Positions 1-10,128 of a stretch of DNA of 64,000 nt are shown in pieces. Position 1 is the stretch's first letter. Each line of letters opens with the position of its first letter. The notes under the pieces are model-generated. The model was not told the origin of the DNA. It saw only the letters and a list, made by a program, of their open reading frames with translations, and ran no database searches. This DNA is from JALORV01 sp963702595 (GTDB lineage Bacteria; Pseudomonadota; Gammaproteobacteria; Burkholderiales; Burkholderiaceae_F): NCBI GenBank assembly GCA_963702595.1, contig CAVPDC010000013.1, positions 372,001 to 436,000 on the forward strand, given 5' to 3'. The translations under genes were made by a program, and so were the position numbers.

Positions 1-2483
1 CTGACCTTGCGGTAGGGGCGCCTGCTCGGCGTGCTGGCTGGAGTCACGGGCGCGGCCGCCGCGTCGCTGCCGGCGGGGCGCAACGCGCCGTTGCGCTCGA
101 TGAGCCTGCGGAAGCCCCAGAAATGCATGGGGCACGTGAAGTGCTCGTCCTTCGCGTTAGGGCAGGCAGCGGGCGTGTCGCTTCCCACTGCGCGTTCGCA
201 GGCGCCACGCTCCAGCGCGCCCAGCATGTTCGGGCACGGCGTTGCATCCATTCGCGGCGGTGGCCCGTCGTAGACATACTCCAGCGGAAGGAATTCGTTC
301 GTGTACGGGACGAGATGAATTCGCTCCCAGTGGTCGATCTCCTCGCCGCAGGTCTTGCGCAGATGCTGCTCGAGCTCGCTGCCAGCCGCTGCGAGCGTCC
401 GCAGGCTGGAGGCAAGGATCGGCTGCTGCAGGACGGGCAACGAGTAATCCCACGATGCCGCGGCGTTTTCCAGTCCCCGCTGAATCCTCCCGATCGGTCC
501 GTGCATCGCATCGAGCTGCACGGCGGTGTCGCGGCCGTCGCGATGCACCTTCAGATGCAGCTTGCCGCCGACGTCGCTCAACTGGATTGCGACGTCGTAG
601 TCGCGGCGCTCGTCGAGGTCGTCGTCGCGCGGGTGGATGGCGGTCTCCGCGATGACCTCGAGCCCCGCGGCGCCGGCAGCCGCCCCAACGCCGACCTTTA
701 GCCGTGCCGTCTGCAGAACGCGGTTGCCGTGAATGATCGCGATGCGACCCGAGATTTCCTGATCGTCCTCCGGAGACACGGCGAAGAGCGCCAGCGTGCT
801 GTCGCCTGCCGGAGGCAGGACCATCGTCGTTGCGGCGAGGTCGACGATGGAGTCTTTCTTTCTTTCGGACGCGAGCGGCAGTTTCGCCAGCGGTCCACGC
901 AGAAGTTTTCCGGCCCGTTCGCCGCCGTCGCGCATATCGCCGGGGCGAAGTTCTCCATTGAATGCCCACTTGAGATCGGTGGCATCCAGCGCTGAGACAT
1001 TCGCACCCGAAAGTTCCAACTGCACGGTCACCACGACATCTCCGCGGGAGAAGTCGACCTGTTCATCCGGGAACGGCACGTCGACCCGTTGCACGTCGGT
1101 CGGACCGATATGCACGCCGAGCAGATTCCATTGCCGGGGCGCCAGCGAGCGAGCCGTGATCTCCGGCGCGTCGGGTCGCCACGCGCTGGCCTGGACCCAG
1201 CGCGGCACACGTGCCTGCTCGATTTCGCCTTCCTGCATGGCGAGCTCGCGCACGGTGTCCACACCGTCCACCGTCTCGGCAACAAACTCCCGGCTGCGCA
1301 GGGTGTCGGCCAGGTTGCGCTGGGTGATGGGCGTCACCGCCGGCGCCGGCGCCGGCGCCGGCACGGGAACCGGGGCCGCGGAGGCGGGCAAGTTGTCGCC
1401 GCCTGCCGGTCCGCCGAACGTCGGCATGGCATCGACGTCGATGCCCAGCGTGGCGTCCGGTTGCGCAAGCAGGTCACCACGCGTCGTCGCAGGCGAAAGC
1501 GCCTCGGCGACGCGGTCCTGTCGTTCGGCGATGGACAGGATGCGGCATTTGTCGAGGGCGGCAGGGTCGCCAAGCAGCAGTTGTTCAAGACCGAAACGCC
1601 ACTGTCCGGTGCCCCAGACCGCGGCGTGGATCGGCAGGTCATGCGACACCTCTCGCAAGACCGCGACAAACCATTTGGCCAGCGGAATAGGTTTGTCGGA
1701 CAGGCGCACTGCAGCCACGCCAGCGGCGTGGAGGCGCTCGCGCAGTGCGGAGTACCGGCCGCTGAGCGACGCAAGGTCGAGGGGCTGGTCTTCGAGGCAG
1801 ACAACGAAACTCGCGCGCAGGCGAGTCCGGGGCTGAGAGAGGATGTCTTCCGCTGCGGCGGGCGTCAGGAGCAGCAGATCGCAGGCGTCGCGCGCTGCGC
1901 CGACCGCGTAGCACTGCGAAAGCTGCGCGACCCACGATTTATCGCTGCGCGCTTGTCGCAACGTGGCGATGATCCCGTCGCCCTCGGCCCCGGCCACGGC
2001 ACCGACCTGCAGCGGCCAGTGCCAGCGTGCGCGCGAGAGGCTCGCACGCCCGTCTGCAATGAGCAGCGCCTGCAGACCATTCTCCCGATGGTTGAGCCAC
2101 GCCCACAGCGCGTCGAAGTCGAACAGGTCGCCACGAGCACGCCAGTCGGCCAGCAACGCGAGGCGCGGCCTCTGCCTCGGATGTCGACACTCGCCAACGT
2201 ACCGCTGCCAGGCGGCAGCGAGCGCCGCTGCATCGTTGTGCACCGTTTCGCGCCACGAGGTGATCGTCGTTGCCCGACCGACGTTCTGCGCCTTGCGCCA
2301 GACCGGAGTGCGCTCGCCGTTGCGAAACTCCTGCCTGAGCGCGGCCAGCAGTTCGACAGGCTCGTAACTGGCGCGATGCTGCTCGGTACCGGTCGATTCC
2401 AGTACGCCGAGTGCGGCGAGCGCACAGGCATAGTCGCCGTCGCCCAGTCCCGCACCCCAGTCACCGATGATGTTCTTGAGCAC
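1..2483 (-). CDS. CHAT-like (caspase-fold) protein, C-terminus beyond the window
   Basis: An open frame runs from a GTG at 2483, with GGGAGG six bases upstream, to the left edge without a stop: at least 827 residues. Residues 1-360 form a globular region with no motif I recognise. A Pro-Ala linker encoded by a GGCGCC repeat near 1335-1362 separates it from the second half. Around residues 725-740 the stretch IHLVPYTNEFLPLEYVYDG resembles the opening of CHAT protease domains (compare the usual LPWELLYD), and it is followed by a cysteine-rich segment with CPNM and CPMHFWG. The catalytic His and Cys would lie left of the window, so protease activity is inferred only. It is transcribed in the same direction as the downstream end of the patatin gene and belongs to the 1-11.5 kb cluster of caspase-fold, patatin and nSTAND genes. 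Confidence 0.6.
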   Translation of the reverse strand, partial: MLKNIIGDWGAGLGDGDYACALAALGVLESTGTEQHRASYEPVELLAALRQEFRNGERTPVWRKAQNVGRATTITSWRETVHNDAAALAAAWQRYVGECRHPRQRPRLALLADWRARGDLFDFDALWAWLNHRENGLQALLIADGRASLSRARWHWPLQVGAVAGAEGDGIIATLRQARSDKSWVAQLSQCYAVGAARDACDLLLLTPAAAEDILSQPRTRLRASFVVCLEDQPLDLASLSGRYSALRERLHAAGVAAVRLSDKPIPLAKWFVAVLREVSHDLPIHAAVWGTGQWRFGLEQLLLGDPAALDKCRILSIAERQDRVAEALSPATTRGDLLAQPDATLGIDVDAMPTFGGPAGGDNLPASAAPVPVPAPAPAPAVTPITQRNLADTLRSREFVAETVDGVDTVRELAMQEGEIEQARVPRWVQASAWRPDAPEITARSLAPRQWNLLGVHIGPTDVQRVDVPFPDEQVDFSRGDVVVTVQLELSGANVSALDATDLKWAFNGELRPGDMRDGGERAGKLLRGPLAKLPLASERKKDSIVDLAATTMVLPPAGDSTLALFAVSPEDDQEISGRIAIIHGNRVLQTARLKVGVGAAAGAAGLEVIAETAIHPRDDDLDERRDYDVAIQLSDVGGKLHLKVHRDGRDTAVQLDAMHGPIGRIQRGLENAAASWDYSLPVLQQPILASSLRTLAAAGSELEQHLRKTCGEEIDHWERIHLVPYTNEFLPLEYVYDGPPPRMDATPCPNMLGALERGACERAVGSDTPAACPNAKDEHFTCPMHFWGFRRLIERNGALRPAGSDAAAAPVTPASTPSRRPYRKV

Positions 2484-2558
2484 TTGGTGCCTCCCGCCAC
2501 GCTGCTGCAACCCTAAACGCGAGGCAGCAATCGCTGCCGCTCGAGTTCCCTCTGTTTT

Positions 2559-3707
2559 TCAGACACCTCGCGGGTACGGGAACCGGGACGCTGCAGGCAG
2601 GCCCGGGTCCACCCAGCGGCGCATCGCGATGTCGCACATCGCATAGCCCCAGTTGATCAGTCGCTCCTGCGTCTCGTCCGGCATGTCGGCCAGGCGGGTC
2701 GGAACCCGCGCCAGCTCAGCGGTGCGCTCGGGAGGGCAAGGCAGTCCCGTGGTGGGGCCGTAGTCGCCGGTGTCGGACCGGATGCTCCAGTACGTGCCCT
2801 TGCGTATGCCCGCACGGTAGCTCGCGACGAGCTGGCGCTTGCGCAGTGCCCGGACCTGGTTGTCGATCATGTCAAGGACGCGCTTCGCATGCGACACCCA
2901 GTCACTGCACGGATCCGGATCGCCTGACATCGCGAGCCCGGCATCGCTGACGAGGATGGTTTCGTAGCGCTTCCAGGCGGTTTCCAGGCCCAGGTTGTCA
3001 TACACCCCGCCGTCCGACAGATAAACCTCGGAGGTGTAGGGCGGCGCGTGATACGGCTCGCCGCTGGGCGGGCTGAACTGCGCCGGATCCAGTTCCAGCT
3101 TGGCCGGGGACAGCACGGGCGGAAAGGCCGACGAGGCGGCGACGGCTGTGGCCAGTGAGACCGTGGGCGATTTGACCTCACCGACCTGGTAGTCACGCAT
3201 ATAGGGCTTCGAAAAGCGCCACAGCGATCCGGTCTGCACGTTGGTCGCATTGATCACGAAGCGCGGCGGATCGTCGGGCAGATCCTGCAGCGTCGCGTCG
3301 CCGAACAGGTGCCTCCGATACGCCCCTGCCACCTTCTCGCTGATCGATCCCGGCAGGAAGATTCCCTTGAACACCGAGCTGACGTCGATCGTCTCGTGCG
3401 CAAGGGCGCGGATCGGGTCGACCACTTCGGCCCCGAGCCGCTGCGCGATGCCATCGACGAACTGCAGTCGCTTCCACTTCAGTCCCAGTAATCCGGCGGT
3501 GACCGACCCGCCGGATACGCTCGAGACACGGCGCAGCTGCGATAGAAGACCGAGTTCGTTCAGTCGCAGCAGGGAACCGAGATGGAACACCATCGCGCGG
3601 TATCCACCGCCCGAAAGGCAGAGTGCCATTCCAGGTTCAGGCGGCTGGCCCGATGTCTCGCTGACGGGCGACAGGGCTTCGTGCACCAGTGCATCATTTA
3701 CGGGCAT
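2559..3707 (-). CDS. patatin-like phospholipase
   Basis: A 382-residue protein of the patatin/cPLA2 family, expected to hydrolyse membrane phospholipid acyl esters with a Ser-Asp dyad. Visible motifs are the glycine-rich oxyanion loop CLSGGGYRA (residues 30-38), the nucleophile elbow VSSVSGGSV with Ser65 (first Gly of GxSxG replaced by Ser), and the catalytic Asp232 in YLSDGGVYDNLG. There is no signal peptide, so it should act from the cytoplasm. The ATG follows ATGGAGACTCGC, a usable ribosome site. It lies upstream of and co-directional with the CHAT-like gene (75 bases between them) and divergent from the CHAT-SIR2 gene. Patatins are known effectors in bacterial immune systems such as CBASS CapV; that role here is inference from neighbours. 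Confidence 0.85.
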   Translation of the reverse strand: MPVNDALVHEALSPVSETSGQPPEPGMALCLSGGGYRAMVFHLGSLLRLNELGLLSQLRRVSSVSGGSVTAGLLGLKWKRLQFVDGIAQRLGAEVVDPIRALAHETIDVSSVFKGIFLPGSISEKVAGAYRRHLFGDATLQDLPDDPPRFVINATNVQTGSLWRFSKPYMRDYQVGEVKSPTVSLATAVAASSAFPPVLSPAKLELDPAQFSPPSGEPYHAPPYTSEVYLSDGGVYDNLGLETAWKRYETILVSDAGLAMSGDPDPCSDWVSHAKRVLDMIDNQVRALRKRQLVASYRAGIRKGTYWSIRSDTGDYGPTTGLPCPPERTAELARVPTRLADMPDETQERLINWGYAMCDIAMRRWVDPGLPAASRFPYPRGV

Positions 3708-4082
3708 CGCGAGTCTCCATCCTGAGTTGCATCGATGCTCCCGGCCGGAACATCCGGGGGCGGATGCTCCAGCACGTACCGAGAGCCTGCTCCAGCAGCA
3801 CCGTTGAGCGTCGGGCTTGGCAATGCACCTTATCCCACGTGCCAGCCCGGCCGCGCAATGCTCAATACGGGATCACCCTGCTCTTCCGGTCCCGACATTG
3901 ACAACATGGAGCGTAAGTGGACCGGAGAGCGAACACACTTGGGGTCGGTCAAGGACCGATGAGGCGAATCGCTCGCCAGAGCCCGGGACGCGTCCCACGT
4001 TTGCGTGACCGAACATGTCCGCGGCCGAGGGCACTCTAAGCTTGTACCCACAAGCGCCCGCCGGGCTCATAAGAACCATCCA
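3708..4082. other. divergent intergenic region between patatin and CHAT-SIR2 genes
   Basis: 375 bases with no convincing gene. A perfect TTGACA occurs on the plus strand at 3898-3903 but no good -10 follows at 16-18 bases, so I do not call a promoter. The region should contain the promoters of both divergent arms of the cluster. Confidence 0.4.
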
Positions 4083-6191
4083 ATGCCAGCCAACAACTGT
4101 TGCGAACTCGATCTGAGCATTCTGTGGTGGCAGAAGCCATGCGAATACCGCGTCGTCGGCAAGTTCAGCGACCCGAACAGCGACCGCGAGAACTACATCC
4201 TCGAGCCGATCCACATCAACATCGATGTCGCCCAGCTCCAGCCGCTGGCGCTCGACCCGGATGCCTACGGCAGAGCACTGACCGAGATGTTCTTCAATCA
4301 GTGCGAGGGGGCGATCCGCGAGGTCTACGCCAAAGCGCGAGCGGCGGCCGGGGCCCGCGATGGCCTCCGCATGCGACTCAGCATCGAGAAAAATGCGCGG
4401 GAACTCCACGCGGTTCGCTGGGAGACCTTGCGTGACCCGACGCAGGACATCCCGCTCCTTACCCAGTCGAATGTGTGGTTCTCCCGGTTCGTCAGCGGCG
4501 AGACTTTTTCCACGCGTACCTCAAGTGGTTCTGGCAAGGTCGGAGCATTGGTAGTCATCGCGAATCCGAGCGACATCCACACCAAGTGGGGCCAGGCGCA
4601 ACTCGACTCCAATGCGGTCTACGAGGACACGAAGCGGGCGCTCTCTGCGGAACCGGGCGCGCGGGAGTTCGCGGTCTCGCGGCTCGACACGAAGGCGACG
4701 ATCTTCAACATCGTTTCGAACCTGCGGGAGAACTACTCGCACGTCTTGTATCTCGTCTGTCACGGGCGATTGATCGACAACGACGAACCGCGGCTCCTGC
4801 TGGAGAACGACGAGGGTGCCGGCGAGATCGTCAAGGGCGAGCTGCTGGTCGAAAAGCTCGCCGGCCTGAGTGCGCTGCCGCGACTGATCGTGCTGGCCTC
4901 TTGCCAGAGCGCGGGCGGTCAGGACGGCGTTGCGTTTGGCGCGCTGGGGCCGCGCCTGGTGCAGAACGGCGTTGCGAGCGTCATCGCGATGCAGGGCGAC
5001 ATCACTGTCGAGTCTGTCGACAAATTCACGAGCCGGCTGTTCAAGGAACTGTCGAAGGACGGCCAGATCGACCGCGCCACGGCGGCCGCGCGCAACGACA
5101 TACGTGAAGAGAAGGACTGGTGGATGCCGGCGCTCTTCACCTGCTCCCGGACCGGCTGCCTGTGGCAGGGCCGGCCCCCGGAAGTCGACACCTTCGACAA
5201 GTGGGAAGCCGTTGTTTCGGACGTGCGGGAGGGCGACTTCGTTCCGGTACTCGGGCCGAGCCTTGTGGAGCCGATCTTCGGCTCGACCCGCGAAATCGCA
5301 CAGCAGTGGGCGGAAACCTATGAATTTCCGCTCGCCCCTCGCAATCGGGACGACCTGGCGCAGGTTGCGCAGTACCTCAGGTACCGGCAGACGCCGATGT
5401 ACACGCTGGAACAGCTGCGCGGCTACCTCACCCGCTTCATGCGGAAGAAATTCGGCGAGCAACTCCCCCCTGAACTGCGGGACAAGCCGCTAAAGCCCGG
5501 GGTGATCGACGAGCTAGTGTCGCACGTCGGGGCGCTGCAGCGGGCCAACAACCCGAATGACATCCATCGACTGCTGGCGCGGCTGCCCGCGAAGATCTAC
5601 GTCAACGCCAACCGCGACAACCTGCTGCGCGACGCACTCCGTGAACAGAAACGTCCGCCCCAGGTGCAGCTCTGCACCTGGCGCACCAGCAACAACAAGC
5701 CGCTCCCTTTTGGTCCGGCGCTCCCTCCCGGGTATGAACCGAGCATCGAGCAACCCCTGATCTTTCACGTCTTCGGCAACTTCGAGTTTCCTGCAAGCCT
5801 CGTGCTTACTGAAGACGACTACTTCGACTTCCTCGTCGCGGTCACCCGCAACGAGGCACTGGCTACCATGAGCGTCACGTCCAAGGTGAGTTCGGCGCTC
5901 GCCACTTCGGGCCTGCTGCTGCTGGGCTTCCATGTCGACGACTGGGATTTCCGGGTTCTCTTCAGCAGCCTGCTGAAGCAGCCGGGCGCCGCGCTCTCGT
6001 ACCTGCGCGCCCGAGTCGCTATCCAGATGGACCCCAGCGATGCCGGGATCATCGATCCCAATCGGGCGGTCCAGTACCTCAGCAGTTTCTTTACTCAGCA
6101 GGCACAGATAGGGCTCTACCTGGGCTCGGCAGAACAGTTTCTCGCGCGCCTGATCGAGCTGTGCGAAAAAGAAGAGATCATTGCCAAATGA
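4083..6191 (+). CDS. CHAT protease - SIR2 domain fusion protein
   Basis: 702 residues from the ATG at 4083. An in-frame GTG at 4005 exists but the added 26 residues are low-complexity and basic, and it lacks a ribosome site. Residues 100-360 are a CHAT domain: ELHAVRWETLRDP is the entry segment, His227 lies in LVCHGRL and Cys274 in VLASCQSAGG, the expected catalytic dyad. Residues 375-700 resemble a SIR2-type NAD-binding domain: VPVLGPSL (387-394) in place of the usual GAGxS loop, YVNANRDN (506-513), HVFGN (562-566) in place of the HG motif, and LLLGFHVDDWDFRVLF. The variant SIR2 motifs leave open whether it cleaves NAD or only binds it. It is followed 46 bases later by the nSTAND gene, probably one operon. 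Both domains are common in bacterial conflict systems; a self-activating protease-NADase effector is inference. Confidence 0.82.
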   Translation: MPANNCCELDLSILWWQKPCEYRVVGKFSDPNSDRENYILEPIHINIDVAQLQPLALDPDAYGRALTEMFFNQCEGAIREVYAKARAAAGARDGLRMRLSIEKNARELHAVRWETLRDPTQDIPLLTQSNVWFSRFVSGETFSTRTSSGSGKVGALVVIANPSDIHTKWGQAQLDSNAVYEDTKRALSAEPGAREFAVSRLDTKATIFNIVSNLRENYSHVLYLVCHGRLIDNDEPRLLLENDEGAGEIVKGELLVEKLAGLSALPRLIVLASCQSAGGQDGVAFGALGPRLVQNGVASVIAMQGDITVESVDKFTSRLFKELSKDGQIDRATAAARNDIREEKDWWMPALFTCSRTGCLWQGRPPEVDTFDKWEAVVSDVREGDFVPVLGPSLVEPIFGSTREIAQQWAETYEFPLAPRNRDDLAQVAQYLRYRQTPMYTLEQLRGYLTRFMRKKFGEQLPPELRDKPLKPGVIDELVSHVGALQRANNPNDIHRLLARLPAKIYVNANRDNLLRDALREQKRPPQVQLCTWRTSNNKPLPFGPALPPGYEPSIEQPLIFHVFGNFEFPASLVLTEDDYFDFLVAVTRNEALATMSVTSKVSSALATSGLLLLGFHVDDWDFRVLFSSLLKQPGAALSYLRARVAIQMDPSDAGIIDPNRAVQYLSSFFTQQAQIGLYLGSAEQFLARLIELCEKEEIIAK

Positions 6192-6237
6192 TTCGCCTGC
6201 ATCCGGGAACGATCTGCGTGGCAACGTTGGAGCAGGC

Positions 6238-9200
6238 ATGACAACCCTTGAGACAAGCGGCGCACCGACCAATCCGTATGTCGGCCCAGTGCCCTTTCGC
6301 GAGGGCCAGAAGCTCTATGGCCGGGAGAAGGAAACCGACGAGCTGCTCGACCTGCTGGTCAGCAAGCGCATCGTCCTGCTGATCGCGCCTTCCGGCGCCG
6401 GCAAGACGTCGCTGATTCAGGCGGCGTTAATTCCCAGGCTGCGCGACCGCTACAAGTTGCAGGCCCTGCCGACGATCCGCCTGACCTATCGCAGCGAGGA
6501 AGTCGGCCAACGCAGTGATGTCAACCGCTATGCACTGTCGACAATGCGGTCGCTCGAGGGACATTTTTCCCCGGAGCAACGGTATACGGACGAGCAACTC
6601 GCCGAACTGTCGCTCGGCCGCTACTTCGAGCAGCGCTTTCCCATCAGCCGCGACGGGCCCAGCCGCCAGCATTGGGTGCTCGTTCTCGACCAGTTCGAGG
6701 AGCTCTTCACGCTCGACCCGCTGGATGTTGCCAAGAAGCGTGCGTTCCTCGAGGACCTGGGCAACGTCCTGGCCGGAGTCAGGGGTAGCGCCGAGGAGCC
6801 CGAGGATGCAGGGCCGCCCACGCTCTGGGCGCTGTTTTCGATGCGTGAGGATTATGTCGCCGAGCTGCAGCCATTCCTGGACCTGATTCCGACTGGGCTG
6901 GCGTTTCGCTACCGGCTCGATCTTCTCGAACGCGACCGGGCGCTCGAACCCGTCGCGAAGCCCGCCGGGTCAGCGATGGATCCTGCGACAGCGCCTCGGC
7001 TGGTCGAAGGCCTTCTTACGATTCAGCTGCGTACCCCGGAGGGCAAGGAGGTCACACGCGAGGGGCGCTTTGTCGAGCCCGTGCAGCTGCAGGTCGTCTG
7101 CCTGCGCCTGTGGGACAAGATCGTCGGCGGAGAAAAGCGAACGATCAGTCCGGACGACGTCGATCAGGCGGAGATCGAGCAGGCGCTTAGCGACTATGTC
7201 GATGCTGCCCTGAAGAAGGCTGCGCAAGCCGCCCCGATGTCGGAAAAGGTGCTGCGTGACTGGATCGAGGACAACCTCATCACTTCGACCGGCATCCGGG
7301 CCCAGGCGCTGCGTGAACCGCTGGTTCTCGGAAAGGTGGACGGCGCCATCGCCGCACTCATCGACACACGCCTGATCCGTTCGGACAAGCGCAACGACCG
7401 CGAATGGATCGAGCTTGCCCACGACCGTCTGGTCGGGCCGTTGCGCGCGGCAAACAAGACGTGGCGCAGCCGCAATCTCAAGCCGTTCCAGCGGCAGGCG
7501 GAGCTTTACGCAAAGACCGGACAGACGCACAAGGAGATGCTGTTCTGGGGCGAGGAATTGATCGAAGCCGAGCGCTTTGCCGCCGAGCACCCCGACGAAC
7601 TCAATGACGAAGAACGCAAGTTCCTGAAAGACTCCCGCGAAGAGCGCGACCGCCTGGTGAAAGAGCGGAAGCGCAAGCAGTACCTGCTGGTCGCTGGCGC
7701 GGCGGTCTTCGTCCTCATCGGCGGACTTATTCTCCTCAATTCATCGATCACGGCAGAAAACGCGGCCGTCACGAAGAAGAATGCGGAGCTGATCAGTGCC
7801 ACGAACAAGAAGCTCGAGGAAGATGTCAGGCGATCGAAGCTCCGCCGCGAGATCTCGAGCGCGCGCGAAGTCGGAAAGCCGCCTGCCGAGTCCATTGGGG
7901 AGCTGATTCTCGTTCACGACGAGATCGCCGCGACCCAGACAATCAGCCTCTGGCGTTTCTTCGACAACACGCTGCGCGAGACCCTGCAGAAGCTTCCGCG
8001 TTCGCTGGAACGCAAGATTGGCAGCCGGGATGACCTCGTCAGATCGCTCGTTTTCACGACCGATGGCAATCGCCTGGTAGCCGGGTCGTGGGACGGGACT
8101 ACCTCGGTGTGGCGGCTCGATCAGCCCGGCTCTGCGCCGTTAGCCAGCGAGGATCAGGGTGCCGAGACATACGCCATCGCACTGCATGAGGCAACCAAGG
8201 TGCTGGCCTCAACCTACCTGGATGGAAGGATCATCCTGTGGCGGGTAACGGATGCCGGACTGGAAAGGCTCAAGGTCCTCAACGCGGAACACTCCGGTTA
8301 CCGAAAGCAGGTCACGACCGCCGGATTCAACCGCGCAGGGACGCTGCTGGCTACGGCGGGTTGGGACAAGCAGATCATTCTGTGGGACGTCACGAACCCG
8401 GCCGAACCGACGCCCGTGGCTGCGTTCGGGTCCAAGTATCACTTTGCTCCGATCCAGCGGATCGTGTTCCTGCCCGACGACGCGCAGGGGCAACAGCTGG
8501 CATCGACCGATCTCGAAGGAAAGGTCGCCATCTGGAGAATCTCCGCGAATTCTCCTTCAGCGCCGGCTGGAGTCAGACAGGAGCGATCGTTCGCTGTGAG
8601 CGACATCCAGCAAAGGAGAGTCGGTCTTTATAGCGTGGCAGCGAGTCCGGACGGGCGCTACCTGGTTGCGGGCGATTCGGAAGGCAACGTCTACTTCTGG
8701 GACGTGACGAACGGCCCACAGGCAGGACGCGGCGTACGACTGACGAGAGGTCGCCACGGGAATGACAGCACGCTGACTCACATCTACGACATCGCGTTTT
8801 CGCCCGACGGACGCGAGTTCGCCAGCGTCGGTGTCGACGGACTGCTGCTGCGGTGGATCCTGCCTGGCACTACCTCGGACCTGACCGACCTGGCGGACCG
8901 AATTGTTGTCGAGCGCGTTCCGGGACTGGGCGAACGACTCTATAGCGTTGCCTATCATCCCTCGCGCAAAGGCGTCGTGGTCACAGGCGGAAAGCGCAAC
9001 ATCGAAATGGTGAACATGGAGCAGCGCGGCACGTTGCTTGCGAGTCCGCTCGCGTCCAGCGATGGAGCGACGGGTCGATGGCATGCCGTCGCGATGGATC
9101 CGCAGGGGTCCACGATCGCCGCCGCGCGGGGCGACAGCTTCATCGAGTTCTGGCGCCGCAAGCCCGCAGGCGTCGAGTCGGTACCTGAGTGGAAGATAGA

Positions 9201-10071
9201 TGCCGGCAAGGGCACGAGATTCGCGTTCCACCCCAGTGGGCTGATCCTCGTGACAGCCTCCTGCAGCGGCGAAGTCAGGAGTTGGCAACTCGAAGAAGGC
9301 AAGCCGCCGTTGCCGACGCTCATCACCAAGGGAGAGGGCCAGGCGCTTCCCTGCCGCGCGACGACTCCGGTGTTCAGCCGCGATGGCGTGTTCGTCGCGG
9401 CAGCCAAGGGTCCCCGTCTGAGGCTCTGGTCGCGGACGAACGGGAGTGCGTGGGATCAGCGCTTCGATGGCGCCTTCGATGACGACATCGGCGACGAGCC
9501 CGGCGCCCCGTCGACCCGGCGCGACAAGATCACGAGCCTGGCTATCAGTTCGGGGTCTGACCTCCTGGCCGCCGGCGGGGAATCCGGCCGCGTCCGGTTG
9601 CTGGACATCAAGGACGGCAGGCCCACGACAGGCTTCCGCACAGCGTCGGTCGATGGCGGCAGTGCCGTCATCTCGCTGGCCTTCATGCCGGACGGATCCG
9701 CGCTCCTCTCAGGTGGCAGGGACGGTGTCATTTCCGAATGGTCGCTGCCTACGCTAAAGAAGGGGGCATCGAGTGAGCGCCACCAGCGCGGCGTGTCCGG
9801 CCTCGCGCTGGCGGACCGCGCCAAGGGCGCATCCGATGGCCGCACGATCCTCGTGTCAGCGGACTGGGGCGGCGCGATTTTCGAATGGAGCCAGGGCACC
9901 CTCGAGGGCGCGGCCACGCCGATTGCATTCGCCGATGATCGTCCGCTCGAAGCGATGGCGTTGCGCGCGGACGGGCAGTTCCTGATCACGGCCGGCGACC
10001 AGCTCCTTGTTTGGGATTTCAATCGTGCGGTGATGAAAGAGAGCGCGCAACGCTTTCGGAGCACGCATTGA
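6238..10071 (+). CDS. nSTAND-type NTPase with transmembrane helix and WD40 repeats
   Basis: 1277 residues from ATG 6238, which has GGAG five bases upstream; an earlier TTG at 6181 overlapping the previous gene is less likely. The N-terminus NPYVGPVPFREGQKLYGRE is the usual nSTAND1 opening; Walker A is APSGAGKTSL (50-59) and Walker B LVLDQFEELF (148-157). A single hydrophobic helix (about 482-503) follows a charged stretch, then about 14 WD40 blades from residue 600 to the end (motifs such as AFSPDGREFASVGVDG and LWDVTN), enough for two seven-bladed propellers. Known nSTAND proteins sense a ligand through the C-terminal repeats, oligomerise with ATP and switch on an effector. Here the effector is not fused but is probably one of the neighbouring CHAT-SIR2, caspase-like or patatin proteins (inference). 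The membrane helix suggests a sensor tethered to the inner membrane. Confidence 0.9.
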   Translation: MTTLETSGAPTNPYVGPVPFREGQKLYGREKETDELLDLLVSKRIVLLIAPSGAGKTSLIQAALIPRLRDRYKLQALPTIRLTYRSEEVGQRSDVNRYALSTMRSLEGHFSPEQRYTDEQLAELSLGRYFEQRFPISRDGPSRQHWVLVLDQFEELFTLDPLDVAKKRAFLEDLGNVLAGVRGSAEEPEDAGPPTLWALFSMREDYVAELQPFLDLIPTGLAFRYRLDLLERDRALEPVAKPAGSAMDPATAPRLVEGLLTIQLRTPEGKEVTREGRFVEPVQLQVVCLRLWDKIVGGEKRTISPDDVDQAEIEQALSDYVDAALKKAAQAAPMSEKVLRDWIEDNLITSTGIRAQALREPLVLGKVDGAIAALIDTRLIRSDKRNDREWIELAHDRLVGPLRAANKTWRSRNLKPFQRQAELYAKTGQTHKEMLFWGEELIEAERFAAEHPDELNDEERKFLKDSREERDRLVKERKRKQYLLVAGAAVFVLIGGLILLNSSITAENAAVTKKNAELISATNKKLEEDVRRSKLRREISSAREVGKPPAESIGELILVHDEIAATQTISLWRFFDNTLRETLQKLPRSLERKIGSRDDLVRSLVFTTDGNRLVAGSWDGTTSVWRLDQPGSAPLASEDQGAETYAIALHEATKVLASTYLDGRIILWRVTDAGLERLKVLNAEHSGYRKQVTTAGFNRAGTLLATAGWDKQIILWDVTNPAEPTPVAAFGSKYHFAPIQRIVFLPDDAQGQQLASTDLEGKVAIWRISANSPSAPAGVRQERSFAVSDIQQRRVGLYSVAASPDGRYLVAGDSEGNVYFWDVTNGPQAGRGVRLTRGRHGNDSTLTHIYDIAFSPDGREFASVGVDGLLLRWILPGTTSDLTDLADRIVVERVPGLGERLYSVAYHPSRKGVVVTGGKRNIEMVNMEQRGTLLASPLASSDGATGRWHAVAMDPQGSTIAAARGDSFIEFWRRKPAGVESVPEWKIDAGKGTRFAFHPSGLILVTASCSGEVRSWQLEEGKPPLPTLITKGEGQALPCRATTPVFSRDGVFVAAAKGPRLRLWSRTNGSAWDQRFDGAFDDDIGDEPGAPSTRRDKITSLAISSGSDLLAAGGESGRVRLLDIKDGRPTTGFRTASVDGGSAVISLAFMPDGSALLSGGRDGVISEWSLPTLKKGASSERHQRGVSGLALADRAKGASDGRTILVSADWGGAIFEWSQGTLEGAATPIAFADDRPLEAMALRADGQFLITAGDQLLVWDFNRAVMKESAQRFRSTH

Positions 10072-10128
10072 TCGTGCACAGTGGCCAGGCTGATGGCACG
10101 CGTCATGCAATGACAACCTGACGCATCG

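Noticed and set aside
1335..1365. GGCGCC hexanucleotide repeat as a regulatory element
   Set aside because: It is in frame and encodes the Ala-Pro linker of the CHAT-like protein.
4005..4082. N-terminal extension of CHAT-SIR2 from GTG 4005
   Set aside because: No ribosome site, low-complexity basic residues, and a good ATG at 4083.
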